Origin: Bosea sp. NBC_00550 | GTDB taxonomy: Bacteria > Pseudomonadota > Alphaproteobacteria > Rhizobiales > Beijerinckiaceae | Assembly (NCBI RefSeq): GCF_026020075.1 | Contig: NZ_CP102772.1 | Location: forward strand, 3,322,501-3,386,500 | Direction of reading: 5' to 3' | DNA length: 64,000 nucleotides | Shown: in pieces, positions 1 through 7,979 of the stretch | How the letters are laid out: each line of letters starts with the position of its first letter | How positions within the stretch are numbered: position 1 is the stretch's first letter | Notes under the pieces: generated by a model | Told to the model about the DNA's origin: nothing | The model's input: only the letters and a program-made list of their open reading frames with translations | Databases searched by the model: none | Made by a program: the position numbers and the translations under genes

Positions 1-188
1 ATGACTTTGCCGGCGGCTCCGTGAAGCCTGGCCACGCGCGCCCATATTCTGTCGTGCTCGGGGCTGCGGGCGCGCCACGCGCGGATCATCTCGCTCGAGA
101 CTGGATTGCCGGGGTCGTTCTGGAGGCGGATCACGAGGTCGATGGCCTCGTCGGTCAGTCTGTCCTGATCGTGGTCCGTTGCGCTCAT
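1..188 (-). CDS. FecR-like anti-sigma/sensor protein, N-terminal part (cut by window edge)
   Basis: Only the first 62 codons or so are in the window; the gene runs off the left edge. Reverse translation from the ATG at 188 gives a DUF4880-type FecR N-terminus: a helical segment with EAIDLVIRLQNDP, then a conserved tryptophan region with AWRARSPEHDRIWARV. A Shine-Dalgarno-like AGGA lies just upstream. FecR proteins sit in the inner membrane, hold a partner ECF sigma factor and pass on the signal from a TonB-dependent receptor. The gene follows the FecI-like sigma gene on the same strand, the usual fecI-fecR order. The receptor gene would be expected to the left, outside the window. Confidence 0.75.
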   Translation of the reverse strand, partial: MSATDHDQDRLTDEAIDLVIRLQNDPGNPVSSEMIRAWRARSPEHDRIWARVARLHGAAGKV

Positions 189-283
189 CTGTCGTCCTTC
201 GGCGGGCCGCGGCCGAAAGCCGATGACGCGTGCCTACCATCTATAACAAACGAGCGGCGGAAAAATTCGCTTGAGCGAAGGGC

Positions 284-787
284 TCAAAAATCACCGACTT
301 GCTTGAGCAGGTGCCGGTAGGCCTCATGGATCAGGCCCCAGGTCCGCGCATTCGACAGGCCGAGTTCCCGCGTGACCTCGGCGATCGTGCGATCGCCGAT
401 CCGATGCATCTCGAACGCCAGACGCGTCCGCTCAGGCAGCTCCGAGAGCGCCCGCTGGGTCTGCATGAGACACTGGCGCGAATAGACGATCCGCTCGGGT
501 GAAGGCGCGGGATCGGCGACCTTCGCGATCTCGTCCGTCGAGAGATCGGTGAAGGGAACGATGTTCTCGCGACGATGATGATTGATGCTGAGGTTGCGCG
601 AGACTTGGTAGAGATAGGCCCGGGGATTGTGGTTGAGGCCGGTCTCCGACGGCGGCGTCGCCAGCACGCGCACAAACGTATCCTGCGTCAGGTCCTCGGC
701 CGTTTCCAGGCTATGCCCACGCCTGCGCAGGAAGCGGTTGATGTCGCGGGCGTAGCTCGCGAACAGATGCTGCAGATCCCAGCTCAT
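284..787 (-). CDS. ECF RNA polymerase sigma factor, FecI-like
   Basis: A 167-aa protein with the two-domain layout of small ECF sigma factors. Sigma region 2 is at about residues 10-75 (AEDLTQDTFVRVL, then a YLYQVSRNLSINHHRR stretch). Region 4 is at about residues 110-160 (ALSELPERTRLAFEMHRIG followed by a helix-turn-helix). It directs RNA polymerase to a small regulon, in FecI systems usually iron-siderophore uptake. The adjacent downstream FecR-like gene supports that reading. Its upstream region ends in the remains of an integrase, so the native promoter may have been altered by island integration. A weak Fur-like box is about 200 bp upstream. Confidence 0.85.
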   Translation of the reverse strand: MSWDLQHLFASYARDINRFLRRRGHSLETAEDLTQDTFVRVLATPPSETGLNHNPRAYLYQVSRNLSINHHRRENIVPFTDLSTDEIAKVADPAPSPERIVYSRQCLMQTQRALSELPERTRLAFEMHRIGDRTIAEVTRELGLSNARTWGLIHEAYRHLLKQVGDF

Positions 788-984
788 GGCGTCCTCGCCA
801 TGCGCGCGAAGCGCATGAGTGGACTGCCAAGCGGCACCGCTCGGCCTTCCTCAATCCGCTTCTGAAAGCCATCTGGGTTGGCGTGGGACATGGTCAGGGC
901 GAATCGGATGGCTCGGAACGCATCGGATTGCCGTCAGCGCCCTCAACTTCAGGATGCCCGTGAATAGCGGCTCAAAGATTTCCC

Positions 985-1003
985 TGCAATGACAATGATT
1001 TAG
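985..1003. promoter_or_regulatory. Possible Fur/iron box upstream of the sigma gene
   Basis: A 19-bp stretch around AATGACAATGATT matches the classical Fur consensus at about 11 of 19 positions by eye. Its place upstream of a fecI-fecR pair makes iron control plausible. The match is modest, and alphaproteobacteria often use Irr or RirA instead. No other recognisable element was seen in 788-1059. Confidence 0.25.
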
Positions 1004-1059
1004 AACGGTTTTAGAGTAAATTCCCCGCCTGATGCCGTCCGAACGCATCTCGTTGATGA

Positions 1060-1293
1060 AATGATGCGTTCAGGCTCGCACTGCACGGCCTGCGCCATGC
1101 GCGCGGCGTCGAACTCGCAAATGGCTGGCGCCAGAGATGCAGAGATTGGCCGAGATCGAGCACGCGACCGACAAGGCCGCCAACATCTATCGCCGGCGGG
1201 CGGAACGCCGCGGCCTCCCCGACAACGGACAGGGGAAGATCGACTACGTCATCGACCTCGGCGTAAAGCGGAAATCCGGGAACCAAGCTGAAT
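1060..1293 (+). pseudogene. Decayed 3' end of a tyrosine integrase, outside the left attachment repeat
   Basis: Two reading frames together give the C-terminal catalytic part of a tyrosine recombinase. From 1081 one frame reads LHGLRHARGVELA, the HxLR box that contains the catalytic His and Arg. From 1137 another frame reads a segment with EIEHATDKAANIYRRRAERR, containing the tyrosine (IYRR), and ends near 1293. At least one frameshift separates them, and in-frame stops lie just upstream (1054-1059), so nothing functional remains. The fragment ends about 50 bp before the 51-bp att repeat, as expected for an integrase of an earlier element that used the same tRNA-Arg site. It differs from the intact integrase at 1563. 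Confidence 0.7.
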
Positions 1294-1343
1294 GCAGGAT
1301 CGTAAACCGCCCGGCAAGCGGCGCTCCTCAAAAGGAGCTAAGT

Positions 1344-1394
1344 AATGGCGCGCCCGAAAGGATTCGAACCTCTGACCCTCAGATTCGTAGTCTG
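1344..1394. repeat. attL: 51-bp copy of the tRNA-Arg 3' end
   Basis: Identical over 51 bp to 37365-37415. It covers the CCA end, T-arm, variable region and anticodon-stem side of tRNA-Arg(ACG) as read on the minus strand. Sequence identity ends at 1394, where the left copy continues with CGGCTC and the tRNA copy with ATGCTC. This marks one limit of the recombination core. Confidence 0.9.
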
Positions 1395-1510
1395 CGGCTC
1401 TGAATGGACTTAAGATGTCAGGAGACTCCAAAGACCTTGCAAGCTCTTGAAAAGACCGGCATACCCTCTGAGTTAAATGATCAGGAGTAGTCTCTAGCCG
1501 CCAAGAAGCC

Positions 1511-1530
1511 GCTTCCCATGCGCTTCCCAG
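1511..1530. repeat. Candidate integrase arm-type sites (left end)
   Basis: The sequence GCTTCCCATGCGCTTCCCAG contains two GCTTCCC units spaced 11 bp apart. The same paired layout (GCTTCCCATATGCTTCC) occurs at 37291-37307 near the right end of the island. Shared short direct repeats close to both ends of an integrated element are typical of integrase arm sites. The left copies lie immediately upstream of the integrase start, so they may also autoregulate it. Confidence 0.4.
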
Positions 1531-1562
1531 TTGCTCGATGGCTGGTGATCTAAGGAGGGGTC

Positions 1563-2774
1563 TTGAAGCTTATCCGGCAGAACGTTGCCCGGCTCACACT
1601 GCCAGCCGGCAAATCCGACTATATCGTGTTTGACGACGCCCTTCCTGGCTTCGGCCTCCGCCTTCGCGCGGGGGGGAAGAGGGCCTGGGTGGTTCAGTAC
1701 CGCGTCGGTTCCAAGCAGCGCCGGGTTACACTAGGAAACCTCGAGGCGCTCGATGCCGATGTGGCCCGGAAGGCCGCCAAGGAGATACTGGCCAAGGCGC
1801 AGCTCGGGAGCGACCCCCAAACTGAGAAGGCCGAGTACCGGGCGGGGGCGGCCGTAACACTCGGTGCTGTCACTAGGCAATATCTCGAGCTTCGGGCCAA
1901 ACCCAATCTGAAAGCCCGCAGCTACGAAGAGGTCTCGCGCCACCTAACTCGTCATTGGGCGCCCTTGAAGGAACTCCCCATCAAACGGGTCCAACGGGCA
2001 ACTGTCGCCGCCCGACTGGGCGAGATTGCCAAGGAGAACGGCAGGTTCGCCGCGAACCGGGCTCGGGCTTCCCTCTCCACATTGTTCACGTGGGCCATGG
2101 GTGAGGGTCTCGTCGATACAAACCCGGTCATCGGAACGAACAGGGCAACGAACGAGATCAAGCGAGACCGCGTCCTCACGGACGCCGAGCTCCGAGCCGT
2201 CTGGCAAGCCTGTCGGGACGATGACCACGGCCGCATCGTCCGTCTGCTGATCCTCACCGCTCAGCGGCGTGAGGAGGTCGGCGGTATGGCTTGGACCGAG
2301 TTCAATGCCGAGACGGAACTGTGGTCTATTCCGAGGGAGCGCACCAAGAATGGCCGCCCGCACGATGTTCCGTTGAGCGCCGAGGCCCTCGCGCTTTTTC
2401 GGGCTGCTCCGGCTCGGGACGGAAGACCTCTTGTGTTCGGCGACGGTGAAGGCGGTTTTCAAGGATGGAGCAATGCAAAGGCCGCGCTCGACCGGCGCAT
2501 CGCTGAATCCGGCGCAACAGTGAGGCCGTGGCGACTACACGACCTCCGCAGGACGGCAGCGACCCGCATGGGCGATCTCGGCGTCCTGCCGCATGTGATC
2601 GAAGCGCTCCTCAACCACATCTCCGGACACAAGGCCGGCGTTGCGGGGATCTACAACCGGGCAACCTACGCGAGAGAGAAGCGGGAAGCCCTAGACTCGT
2701 GGGCAAGCTATGTCAGCGCACTGATGTCTTCTGTGGCCCCTCCGAATGCCATTGCGCCGGGAGCGCACCGATGA
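1563..2774 (+). CDS. int: Tyrosine recombinase/integrase (P4-like)
   Basis: A 403-aa integrase starting at TTG with a strong AAGGAGGGG ribosome site 4-10 bases upstream. The N-terminal arm-binding domain (about 1-90) has the DDALPGFGLRLRAGGKRAW pattern of P4-type integrases (DUF4102-like). A SAM-like core-binding domain follows (about 95-190). The catalytic domain holds Arg235 (TAQRREEV), His326 and Arg329 (HDLRRT), a His in LLNHISGHK near residue 352, and the nucleophile Tyr364 (GIYNR). All catalytic residues are present, so the enzyme should be active. It would integrate and excise the island at the tRNA-Arg 3' end. The stop overlaps the next gene's start (ATGA), which suggests co-translation. 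Confidence 0.93.
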   Translation: MKLIRQNVARLTLPAGKSDYIVFDDALPGFGLRLRAGGKRAWVVQYRVGSKQRRVTLGNLEALDADVARKAAKEILAKAQLGSDPQTEKAEYRAGAAVTLGAVTRQYLELRAKPNLKARSYEEVSRHLTRHWAPLKELPIKRVQRATVAARLGEIAKENGRFAANRARASLSTLFTWAMGEGLVDTNPVIGTNRATNEIKRDRVLTDAELRAVWQACRDDDHGRIVRLLILTAQRREEVGGMAWTEFNAETELWSIPRERTKNGRPHDVPLSAEALALFRAAPARDGRPLVFGDGEGGFQGWSNAKAALDRRIAESGATVRPWRLHDLRRTAATRMGDLGVLPHVIEALLNHISGHKAGVAGIYNRATYAREKREALDSWASYVSALMSSVAPPNAIAPGAHR

Positions 2775-3523
2775 GCGAGACGGAGGAGGACGCCGCTCCT
2801 ACAGGGCCGGACCTCGGCGCGACGTTCGACCATCACTTAAACTGCTTCCTGACGAACAGCGATCCGGCGGAAAGGGACAAGGCAGCAGGACAGGTGCGCG
2901 CTGTGCTCGACCTGTTCCAAATGCTCGCCGAGCCAGTGCGCGCGCATGAACGTGCTGTGCTCGCCGCCGAGGCCGACAACAGCGGCGCAATGATTGACGC
3001 CTGGACGGAGTATGAAATCGAGACGGACCCGGCGAAAGTGGCGGTCGTGCGCCGCGTCGCCGCGCAACTGCTATGCGCCAACCCCGGCCTGCTTGCCGGC
3101 CATCAACAGCAGTTACTTGCCCTGCGGCTCCTCGACCTTAACAACGGCAGGGTTGGCCTGCTTCTCGAACCGTCGCCACGTCCATCAGGCGGTGCCGGTA
3201 TCGGCGCCAGAGACCAGAAGGTCGGCCTCGGTACCCTGTTCTGGATGCGGAAGGGATGGGACGCCACGACGAGGGCGGCCACCTTAAAACTATTCGCCGA
3301 ACTGATGAGCGATGACGAGCACACCGTCGAGGAGCGCTCAGTACGCCGGGTGGCTTACGCCGTGGCCGAGAGCGAGCGCTCCCTTTGGGAAGCGCTGGGA
3401 GCCCATCGAGCGGGGCGATCGATCGAGGCAATTTATTACTCGTTTGTCCGGGCAATGGGGCGGGAGAAGATCCCGGACCCGACCGACGTAGTAATTCGCG
3501 CCACCGCAAAGCGCACAGACTGA
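2771..3523 (+). CDS. Hypothetical protein coupled to the integrase
   Basis: A 250-aa acidic, mostly helical protein starting at the ATG that overlaps the integrase stop as ATGA; the open frame extends further upstream but only inside the integrase gene. No domain was recognised. Residues 1-25 are acidic and low complexity. Further on, a helix rich in Ala, Gln and Leu near GLLAGHQQQLLALRLLDLNNGRV and a C-terminal segment with RSIEAIYYSFVRAMGREKIPDP stand out. No signal peptide or membrane segment is seen. Coupling to the integrase suggests a role in the same step, such as recombination directionality or regulation, but this is only positional inference. A strong hairpin follows. Confidence 0.7.
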   Translation: MSETEEDAAPTGPDLGATFDHHLNCFLTNSDPAERDKAAGQVRAVLDLFQMLAEPVRAHERAVLAAEADNSGAMIDAWTEYEIETDPAKVAVVRRVAAQLLCANPGLLAGHQQQLLALRLLDLNNGRVGLLLEPSPRPSGGAGIGARDQKVGLGTLFWMRKGWDATTRAATLKLFAELMSDDEHTVEERSVRRVAYAVAESERSLWEALGAHRAGRSIEAIYYSFVRAMGREKIPDPTDVVIRATAKRTD

Positions 3524-3538
3524 GAACTCGTCGGCGGC

Positions 3539-3569
3539 AAGGACCGCGGCGCCCCTCGCCGCGGTCCTT
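3539..3569 (+). terminator. Strong hairpin after the integrase pair
   Basis: A perfect 13-bp stem (AAGGACCGCGGCG paired with CGCCGCGGTCCTT) with a 5-base CCCCT loop lies 16 bp after the stop at 3523. There is no long U tract after the stem, so termination is likely but not textbook. It would separate the integrase unit from the AlpA unit. Confidence 0.55.
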
Positions 3570-3640
3570 ATGCGCTGCAGTGAAAGCGACTTTCATCGGG
3601 ACCGCCACGCAAGGCGAGGCAAAACCCTTGGAGCCGCGAC

Positions 3641-3862
3641 ATGAACGGTCAAGACCTTCCGTCAGACCTCACCCACCATCGCATCCTCGACAGCAAGCAA
3701 GCCGCGCTCTTCTGGGGCGTCAGCCTCGATCATTGGCGGCGCCTTTACAGGACGGGAAAGGTGCCCATCCCGATCCGGCTCAGCGAGCGCAAACTTGGGT
3801 GGCGCGTGGCCGACTTGATCGATGGCCTTGCTGCACGCGCAACGCGAACTCCTTGCGCTTAG
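3641..3862 (+). CDS. AlpA-family helix-turn-helix regulator / excisionase-like protein
   Basis: A 73-aa protein with the winged-helix layout of AlpA/MerR-type excisionases: ILDSKQAALFWGVSLDHWRRL is a helix-turn-helix (about 15-35) and the next segment (VPIPIRLSERKLGWRVADLIDGL) matches the AlpA wing and final helix, where the target residue pattern is normally R-K-L-G-W. In P4-like satellites AlpA proteins switch on integrase expression or promote excision. It is the first gene of the unit that continues into the DUF3631 and polymerase genes, 51 bp upstream of the next start. ATG start with no strong ribosome site visible. Confidence 0.75.
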   Translation: MNGQDLPSDLTHHRILDSKQAALFWGVSLDHWRRLYRTGKVPIPIRLSERKLGWRVADLIDGLAARATRTPCA

Positions 3863-3913
3863 CACCTGGCTGCCGGCCCCGCGGGGCACGTCCTAATCTT
3901 CGGAGAGCCGCCC

Positions 3914-5407
3914 GTGTCGACGAAAAAGCGCAAATCGTCCCCGCCACCTGGCCTCTCCGCGGCCGAAGTCGTCCTACTCGATACGCAGCTTCCGGAGATT
4001 GGCGGAGCAGTTCGGGAAAAACCCGTTAAACCCGACGGGAACGGCTGGCGGCTCGCCATACGGAGCCAGGTCAAAGGTTCAGGCAAGTCGACCCTGCTCG
4101 AATGCATCGATAACTTGACCCCCAATCCGATCATCGCCGGCTCAATCACCGCTTCGTCACTCTTTCGCGTCATCGACGGGATGCACCCAACCCTCCTCAT
4201 CGACGAGGCCGACAACGTCGTGAACAAGAACGGCAATCCGGACCTGTTGGCTATCCTGAACAGCGGCCACCGCAGGGCCGGCGCCTATGTCATCCGGTCC
4301 GTTCCGACGGACAATGGAGGTTGGGTTGTCCACCAATTCAAAACCTTCGCTGGCATCGCTATGGCGGGGCTCAAAATTCTCCCCGAGACGCTGCAAGACC
4401 GCAGCATTGCGATCCCGCTCCACAAGGCGACCCAAGGAGAGAAGCGGGAGCACCTCGTCAACGGACAAAGTCCGACGCTCGTCGATTGCCGCCGCAAGAT
4501 CGCGCGTTGGGCTGCCGACCTTCCGGAGCTTCCCGCCGTTGCCATGCCGCCAGAACTCTTCAACCGGATCGGCGATAACTGGCGCAACCTGTTCGTCGTT
4601 GCGGAGGCAGCCGGTGGCCAGTGGACGGACCTCGTGAGGCAGGCGGCGAGCGAGGCCCTTGGCGAGGAGGACAACGGCCTCGCTCTGCAATTACTCGATG
4701 CAATCTGGCAGGTATTTTCCGAGAAGAAGGTAAGGCGCATTCATACGGAGGCCCTCCTCCAGGCGCTGCTGCAGACGGATGAGTCGCCGTGGGAGGAAGC
4801 GAACAATGGCCGCGCAATCACCGCCTATTGGCTTCGCGACGAGCTTGCCGGCTTCCTGTTCCGGCCTGACAACCCGGAGGAGGCCGCAGCGCTCCGGCGT
4901 GGCCGTCAATGGCGTGAGGGGAACGGAAAGTCCCGCAGAGGCTACACGGAAGAGCATTTGCGCGAAGCCTGGAGGCGGTACCTCGGCCGCGACGCTCCCA
5001 GCGCATCTAGTTCACAGCGCGGAGAGGGGTCAGAAAAGCCAGAACCATCCGACGCGTCCGCTGCAAGCGCGGAAAGCGAAGCTGCTTCAGACGCTCACGA
5101 CGCAGCGGATGGTCAGGCTGCGTCCGCCGCGTCTCCGCCACACGGCGCGGCATCGGCGCAGTGTGGCGCCGCGGAGGTCGCGGATGTGCCTCAACGTAGC
5201 GGATACGTAGCGGGTGGTTCGAAAGCATCGAATATAGCACAAGATATTGATAACAATCATGTTTCAGGCGAAGTAGCGGATGTAGCGGGCGAAAACGGGT
5301 TCAGGGTGCCCCCTCCTGGCGAAGGATTGGGCTCAGCCGGCATCGGACCCGGTCCGGCGCGGCGGCGGACACGCCCGAACGGGGCGCCTCCCCAGGTCGG
5401 GGAGTAA
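3914..5407 (+). CDS. DUF3631-domain helicase/primase-like protein, shortened N-terminus
   Basis: A 497-aa protein read from GTG. Residues about 45-310 match DUF3631, the ATPase-like domain found in phage and plasmid primase-type replication proteins. The P-loop is KGSGKST, the Walker B is TLLIDEAD, and the domain continues with LLAILNSGHRRAGAYVIR and FAGIAMAGLKILPETLQDRSIAIPL. In relatives a longer region precedes the P-loop; here only about 55 residues do, and they look unrelated, so the gene probably lost its primase part or had its 5' end replaced. The tail (about 365-497) is low complexity, rich in Ala, Ser and Glu. Its last 100 codons contain the GTAGCGGAT repeats annotated separately. 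The polymerase gene starts 5 bp later. Confidence 0.8.
   Translation: MSTKKRKSSPPPGLSAAEVVLLDTQLPEIGGAVREKPVKPDGNGWRLAIRSQVKGSGKSTLLECIDNLTPNPIIAGSITASSLFRVIDGMHPTLLIDEADNVVNKNGNPDLLAILNSGHRRAGAYVIRSVPTDNGGWVVHQFKTFAGIAMAGLKILPETLQDRSIAIPLHKATQGEKREHLVNGQSPTLVDCRRKIARWAADLPELPAVAMPPELFNRIGDNWRNLFVVAEAAGGQWTDLVRQAASEALGEEDNGLALQLLDAIWQVFSEKKVRRIHTEALLQALLQTDESPWEEANNGRAITAYWLRDELAGFLFRPDNPEEAAALRRGRQWREGNGKSRRGYTEEHLREAWRRYLGRDAPSASSSQRGEGSEKPEPSDASAASAESEAASDAHDAADGQAASAASPPHGAASAQCGAAEVADVPQRSGYVAGGSKASNIAQDIDNNHVSGEVADVAGENGFRVPPPGEGLGSAGIGPGPARRRTRPNGAPPQVGE
5193..5289. repeat. Paired GTAGCGGAT repeats flanking an AT-rich patch: candidate origin/iterons
   Basis: Two doublets lie inside the end of the DUF3631 gene: GTAGCGGAT at 5196 with GTAGCGGG at 5207, and GTAGCGGAT at 5273 with GTAGCGGG at 5282. 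Between them (about 5229-5268) is an AT-rich stretch rare in this GC-rich gene. The first copy is read in a different frame (R-S-G) from the others (V-A-D/V-A-G), and the 12-mer AACGTAGCGGAT recurs after the polymerase gene, so protein repeats do not explain all copies. A replication origin or initiator-binding array is possible. Confidence 0.4.
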
Positions 5408-5412
5408 CGCGT

Positions 5413-7563
5413 ATGGACAGGCCGTCTTCTGAATGGCCCATCCCTCCGACCGCCGCGGGCGGGCCGGCGCATCCGGAAAGCCCGCGACCGGCCAGTGCGC
5501 TGTCTCGTTTCGTGGCCCGGCTGTCCTACGCCACCGACGCGGTTGCGGCTGCGGCCCTCGTCGCCGAGATCACTGCCGATGCGGGCGGGGGTCTCATCGC
5601 CGTCGACTTCGAAACCGCCCCCCTTCCAAGCGAGCGGGCGCGCTTCTCAGACCTTCGGCTCCGGGTGGCCGAGGCAGAAGGGAAGGTCCGCGCCCACACA
5701 GAGCGCCGCGCTGCAGCGCGACGCGGTGCCGGAGGCGCTAGCGCGGCAAGCGCCTCCGTTGAAGACCCGCAAGGCGCAGCGCAGGCGCTCGCCCTTGCCA
5801 AAGCAGGGCTTGCCGCGCTGACGAGTGCCCGAGATCACGCCGAGCGGGCCGGCCTCGATCCGCACCGCTCGACGGTGCGGCTCTGCTCGCTCTACGCCGG
5901 CGGCGCCCGCGTCGGAGTCATCGACATGACCTGCGTCAACTGGGCCGTGCTCGCCCCCGTCTGGGAGCACCCGATCGTCATGCACAACGCGACATTCGAC
6001 CTCGGCTACCTCGCGCAGCGCCAAATCGAGCCCGTAGGCGTCCATTGCACTCTGCAGGCCACGCGGCTCCTCAACGGCCCGGATTCGACGTCCCTGGAGA
6101 CCGCCGCGGCGACCTACTTCGGCCTCGAAATTTCCAAAGCTCTGCAGACGTCCGACTGGGGAGCGCCGCACCTTACCCTGCCGCAGGTTGAGTACGCGGC
6201 GACGGACGCGGTTGTGACGTGGCACCTCGCCCGGGTGGTTCTTCCGCTCCTCGGTGAGCGCCGCGCCGCTTACGATATCCAGGTTGGCGCCATCCCTGCC
6301 GTCGTGCGCATGCAGTTGCGCGGGATCCTGCTTGACGTCCCCGCGCACGCGGCTCTCGTGGCCGCCCTCAAGGCCGAGCGCGCGCAGCTCGTCGGAGCCT
6401 ATGATCGCGAGTGTGTCCAGGCCGGTCGTATGGACCTGCGCCGGGCGGGAGTGCCCGAAAACGCGCCGGAGGTGGAAGCCCTGCTCAACACGCTCCTGCC
6501 GGAACAGGAGCGGGAGGCCTGGCCGCGTACGCCAAGCAGTGACAAGCTCAGTGCCCGGCGGGTCGACCTCACAGCCGGCGCCGGCGCGCATCCGCTCCTG
6601 CAAATTCTCGTCGCCATCGGGCGGATCGACAAGCAGCTCAGTACTTACGGGGAGAGGCTGGCGGCGCAGGTCTCACCCGTCACCGGCCGCATCCATGCCT
6701 CCTACAGGATCGCCGGCGCGATCTCTGGCCGGAGCACCTGCGACAAGCCGAATATGCAGAACGTCCCTGACAAGCAACCCGTCGATGGGTTGCCGAGTTT
6801 CCGGACGCTGTTCGTCGCCAAGCCGGGTTATGTCCTCGTCGCGGGCGACTGGTCATCAATGGAAATGCGGGCGGCGGCCTGCATCACCAACGAGGAGAAC
6901 ATGACGGAGGCATTCGCACGCGGCGAGGATCTGCACGTCCTCACCGCCCGGACCATGCTCGGCCTGGGCGAGGACGAGTGGCTGGCGTTGCCCGAGGAGA
7001 CGCGCGCGCTGCACCGGAAACACGCCAAGCCGGTGAATTTCGGCCGGCTCTATGGGCAAGGCGCCCGGGGCCTCGTCGATTCGGCGCGGGCGCAGTACGG
7101 CCTCCTCCTCGACCCCGAGACGGCGCGCGGGTGGATCGATGCCTACGAGGGGACCTACCCCGGCTATCCGCGATGGTGCCGAGACTTCAGCCGGGCATGC
7201 GAGCGCAAGGGGGAGATCCCGATCGGGCGCGAGGGTGGGCGGGTGCACGAGATCCACTGGAATCCAGAGGGTTTCCGCTACACGCAGTGCCTGAACCTCC
7301 CGATCCAGGGCGCGTGCGCCGATGCCTTCATGCTTGCCCTCGCCGCGATAGATGAGGCGTTGTTCGCTGCGGGTATTGATGGTGGCCCGGTCGCGGCGCC
7401 GCACGACGAGTTTGTGCTCGAAGTGGCGAAAGCCGATGCCGCGCGTACCGCTGTTATCCTTAAAGAGGCCATGACCGCCGCTTTCGCGGTGACCTTCCCC
7501 GGCGCGCCGTTGCATGACCTCGTCGTGGTGAAGATCGGCCGTTCCTGGGCGGAAACGAAATGA
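5413..7563 (+). CDS. Family A DNA polymerase with 3'-5' exonuclease domain (phage-like PolA)
   Basis: A 716-aa DNA polymerase. The exonuclease domain starts near residue 60: ExoI VDFET (65-68), ExoII around MHNATFDLGYL, ExoIII around VEYAATDAVVTW. An Ala/Arg/Glu-rich, probably coiled-coil insert (about 80-145) sits between ExoI and ExoII. The polymerase domain has motif A (VAGDWSSMEMR, Asp near 479), motif B (KHAKPVNFGRLYGQG) and motif C (PHDEFVLEV, His664-Asp665-Glu666). There is no 5'-3' exonuclease domain, as is usual in phage enzymes. All catalytic residues seem present. It is paired with the DUF3631 gene (5-bp gap), which suggests the island can replicate itself or hijack a helper's replication. 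Confidence 0.92.
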   Translation: MDRPSSEWPIPPTAAGGPAHPESPRPASALSRFVARLSYATDAVAAAALVAEITADAGGGLIAVDFETAPLPSERARFSDLRLRVAEAEGKVRAHTERRAAARRGAGGASAASASVEDPQGAAQALALAKAGLAALTSARDHAERAGLDPHRSTVRLCSLYAGGARVGVIDMTCVNWAVLAPVWEHPIVMHNATFDLGYLAQRQIEPVGVHCTLQATRLLNGPDSTSLETAAATYFGLEISKALQTSDWGAPHLTLPQVEYAATDAVVTWHLARVVLPLLGERRAAYDIQVGAIPAVVRMQLRGILLDVPAHAALVAALKAERAQLVGAYDRECVQAGRMDLRRAGVPENAPEVEALLNTLLPEQEREAWPRTPSSDKLSARRVDLTAGAGAHPLLQILVAIGRIDKQLSTYGERLAAQVSPVTGRIHASYRIAGAISGRSTCDKPNMQNVPDKQPVDGLPSFRTLFVAKPGYVLVAGDWSSMEMRAAACITNEENMTEAFARGEDLHVLTARTMLGLGEDEWLALPEETRALHRKHAKPVNFGRLYGQGARGLVDSARAQYGLLLDPETARGWIDAYEGTYPGYPRWCRDFSRACERKGEIPIGREGGRVHEIHWNPEGFRYTQCLNLPIQGACADAFMLALAAIDEALFAAGIDGGPVAAPHDEFVLEVAKADAARTAVILKEAMTAAFAVTFPGAPLHDLVVVKIGRSWAETK

Positions 7564-7659
7564 GCGCCTCGAGGGCCTGGCCCCGGGATGGTCCGTAATG
7601 CTCAAAACATTCACTACATCCCATACAACGCCAAAAGCGCCTCTGTTTTCAATGGGGTG

Positions 7660-7706
7660 AACGTAGCGGATGCGTCGACTACCATCCGCTGCCTATCCGC
7701 TACGTT
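7660..7706. promoter_or_regulatory. 12-bp inverted repeat of the GTAGCGGAT motif
   Basis: AACGTAGCGGAT (7660-7671) is mirrored perfectly by ATCCGCTACGTT (7695-7706), with 23 bp between that include a further ATCCGCT (7684-7690). The left arm is identical to the 12-mer at 5193-5204. This looks like a protein-binding site shared with the repeats in the DUF3631 gene, such as an initiator, an operator or a termination site for the replication module. Confidence 0.45.
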
Positions 7707-7945
7707 GGACCTTTTGCTACGGCAGTCGGCCGTCCTGGGCAGGCATCGTTTTGCGGCGCCTGGTGACGCCGCCGGCCTGACAAACGTCCCACGCAACTCG
7801 AGGGCGGGGTCGGAGGTGCACTTGCAAGCGTGGGATCGATACCGCGCACAACTAACGTCGCCGGGTATGTGAATCGCAGCGAGCGTGCGCTTCGGCCGCG
7901 CAACATTGGCTTCGATACACCGCCCGGGAGCCAAGCGGCGGCTTT

Positions 7946-7979
7946 GCATAATATTCTAATGTGCGGTAGAACGTTATGC
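7946..7979. promoter_or_regulatory. Palindrome at the serine recombinase start: candidate res subsite/operator
   Basis: Left arm GCATAA-TA-TTCTA (7946-7958) mirrors TAGAA-CG-TTATGC (7967-7979) around an 8-bp spacer, with only the two TA/CG bases unpaired. The dyad ends one base before the ATG at 7980. A 34-bp dyad in this place fits a resolvase-type crossover subsite that also represses its own gene. Confidence 0.5.

Larger units (their letters stand above)
7564..7979. other. Non-coding gap between polymerase and serine recombinase genes
   Basis: These 416 bp have no convincing gene. They hold the inverted GTAGCGGAT pair (7660-7706) and the palindrome before the recombinase start (7946-7979). 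Both are annotated separately. Confidence 0.6.

Noticed and set aside
5273..5289. GTAGCGGAT copies as simple Val-Ala-Asp protein repeats
   Set aside because: Explains the in-frame pair here but not the out-of-frame copy at 5196 or the non-coding inverted pair at 7660-7706; kept as a DNA-level repeat with moderate confidence.
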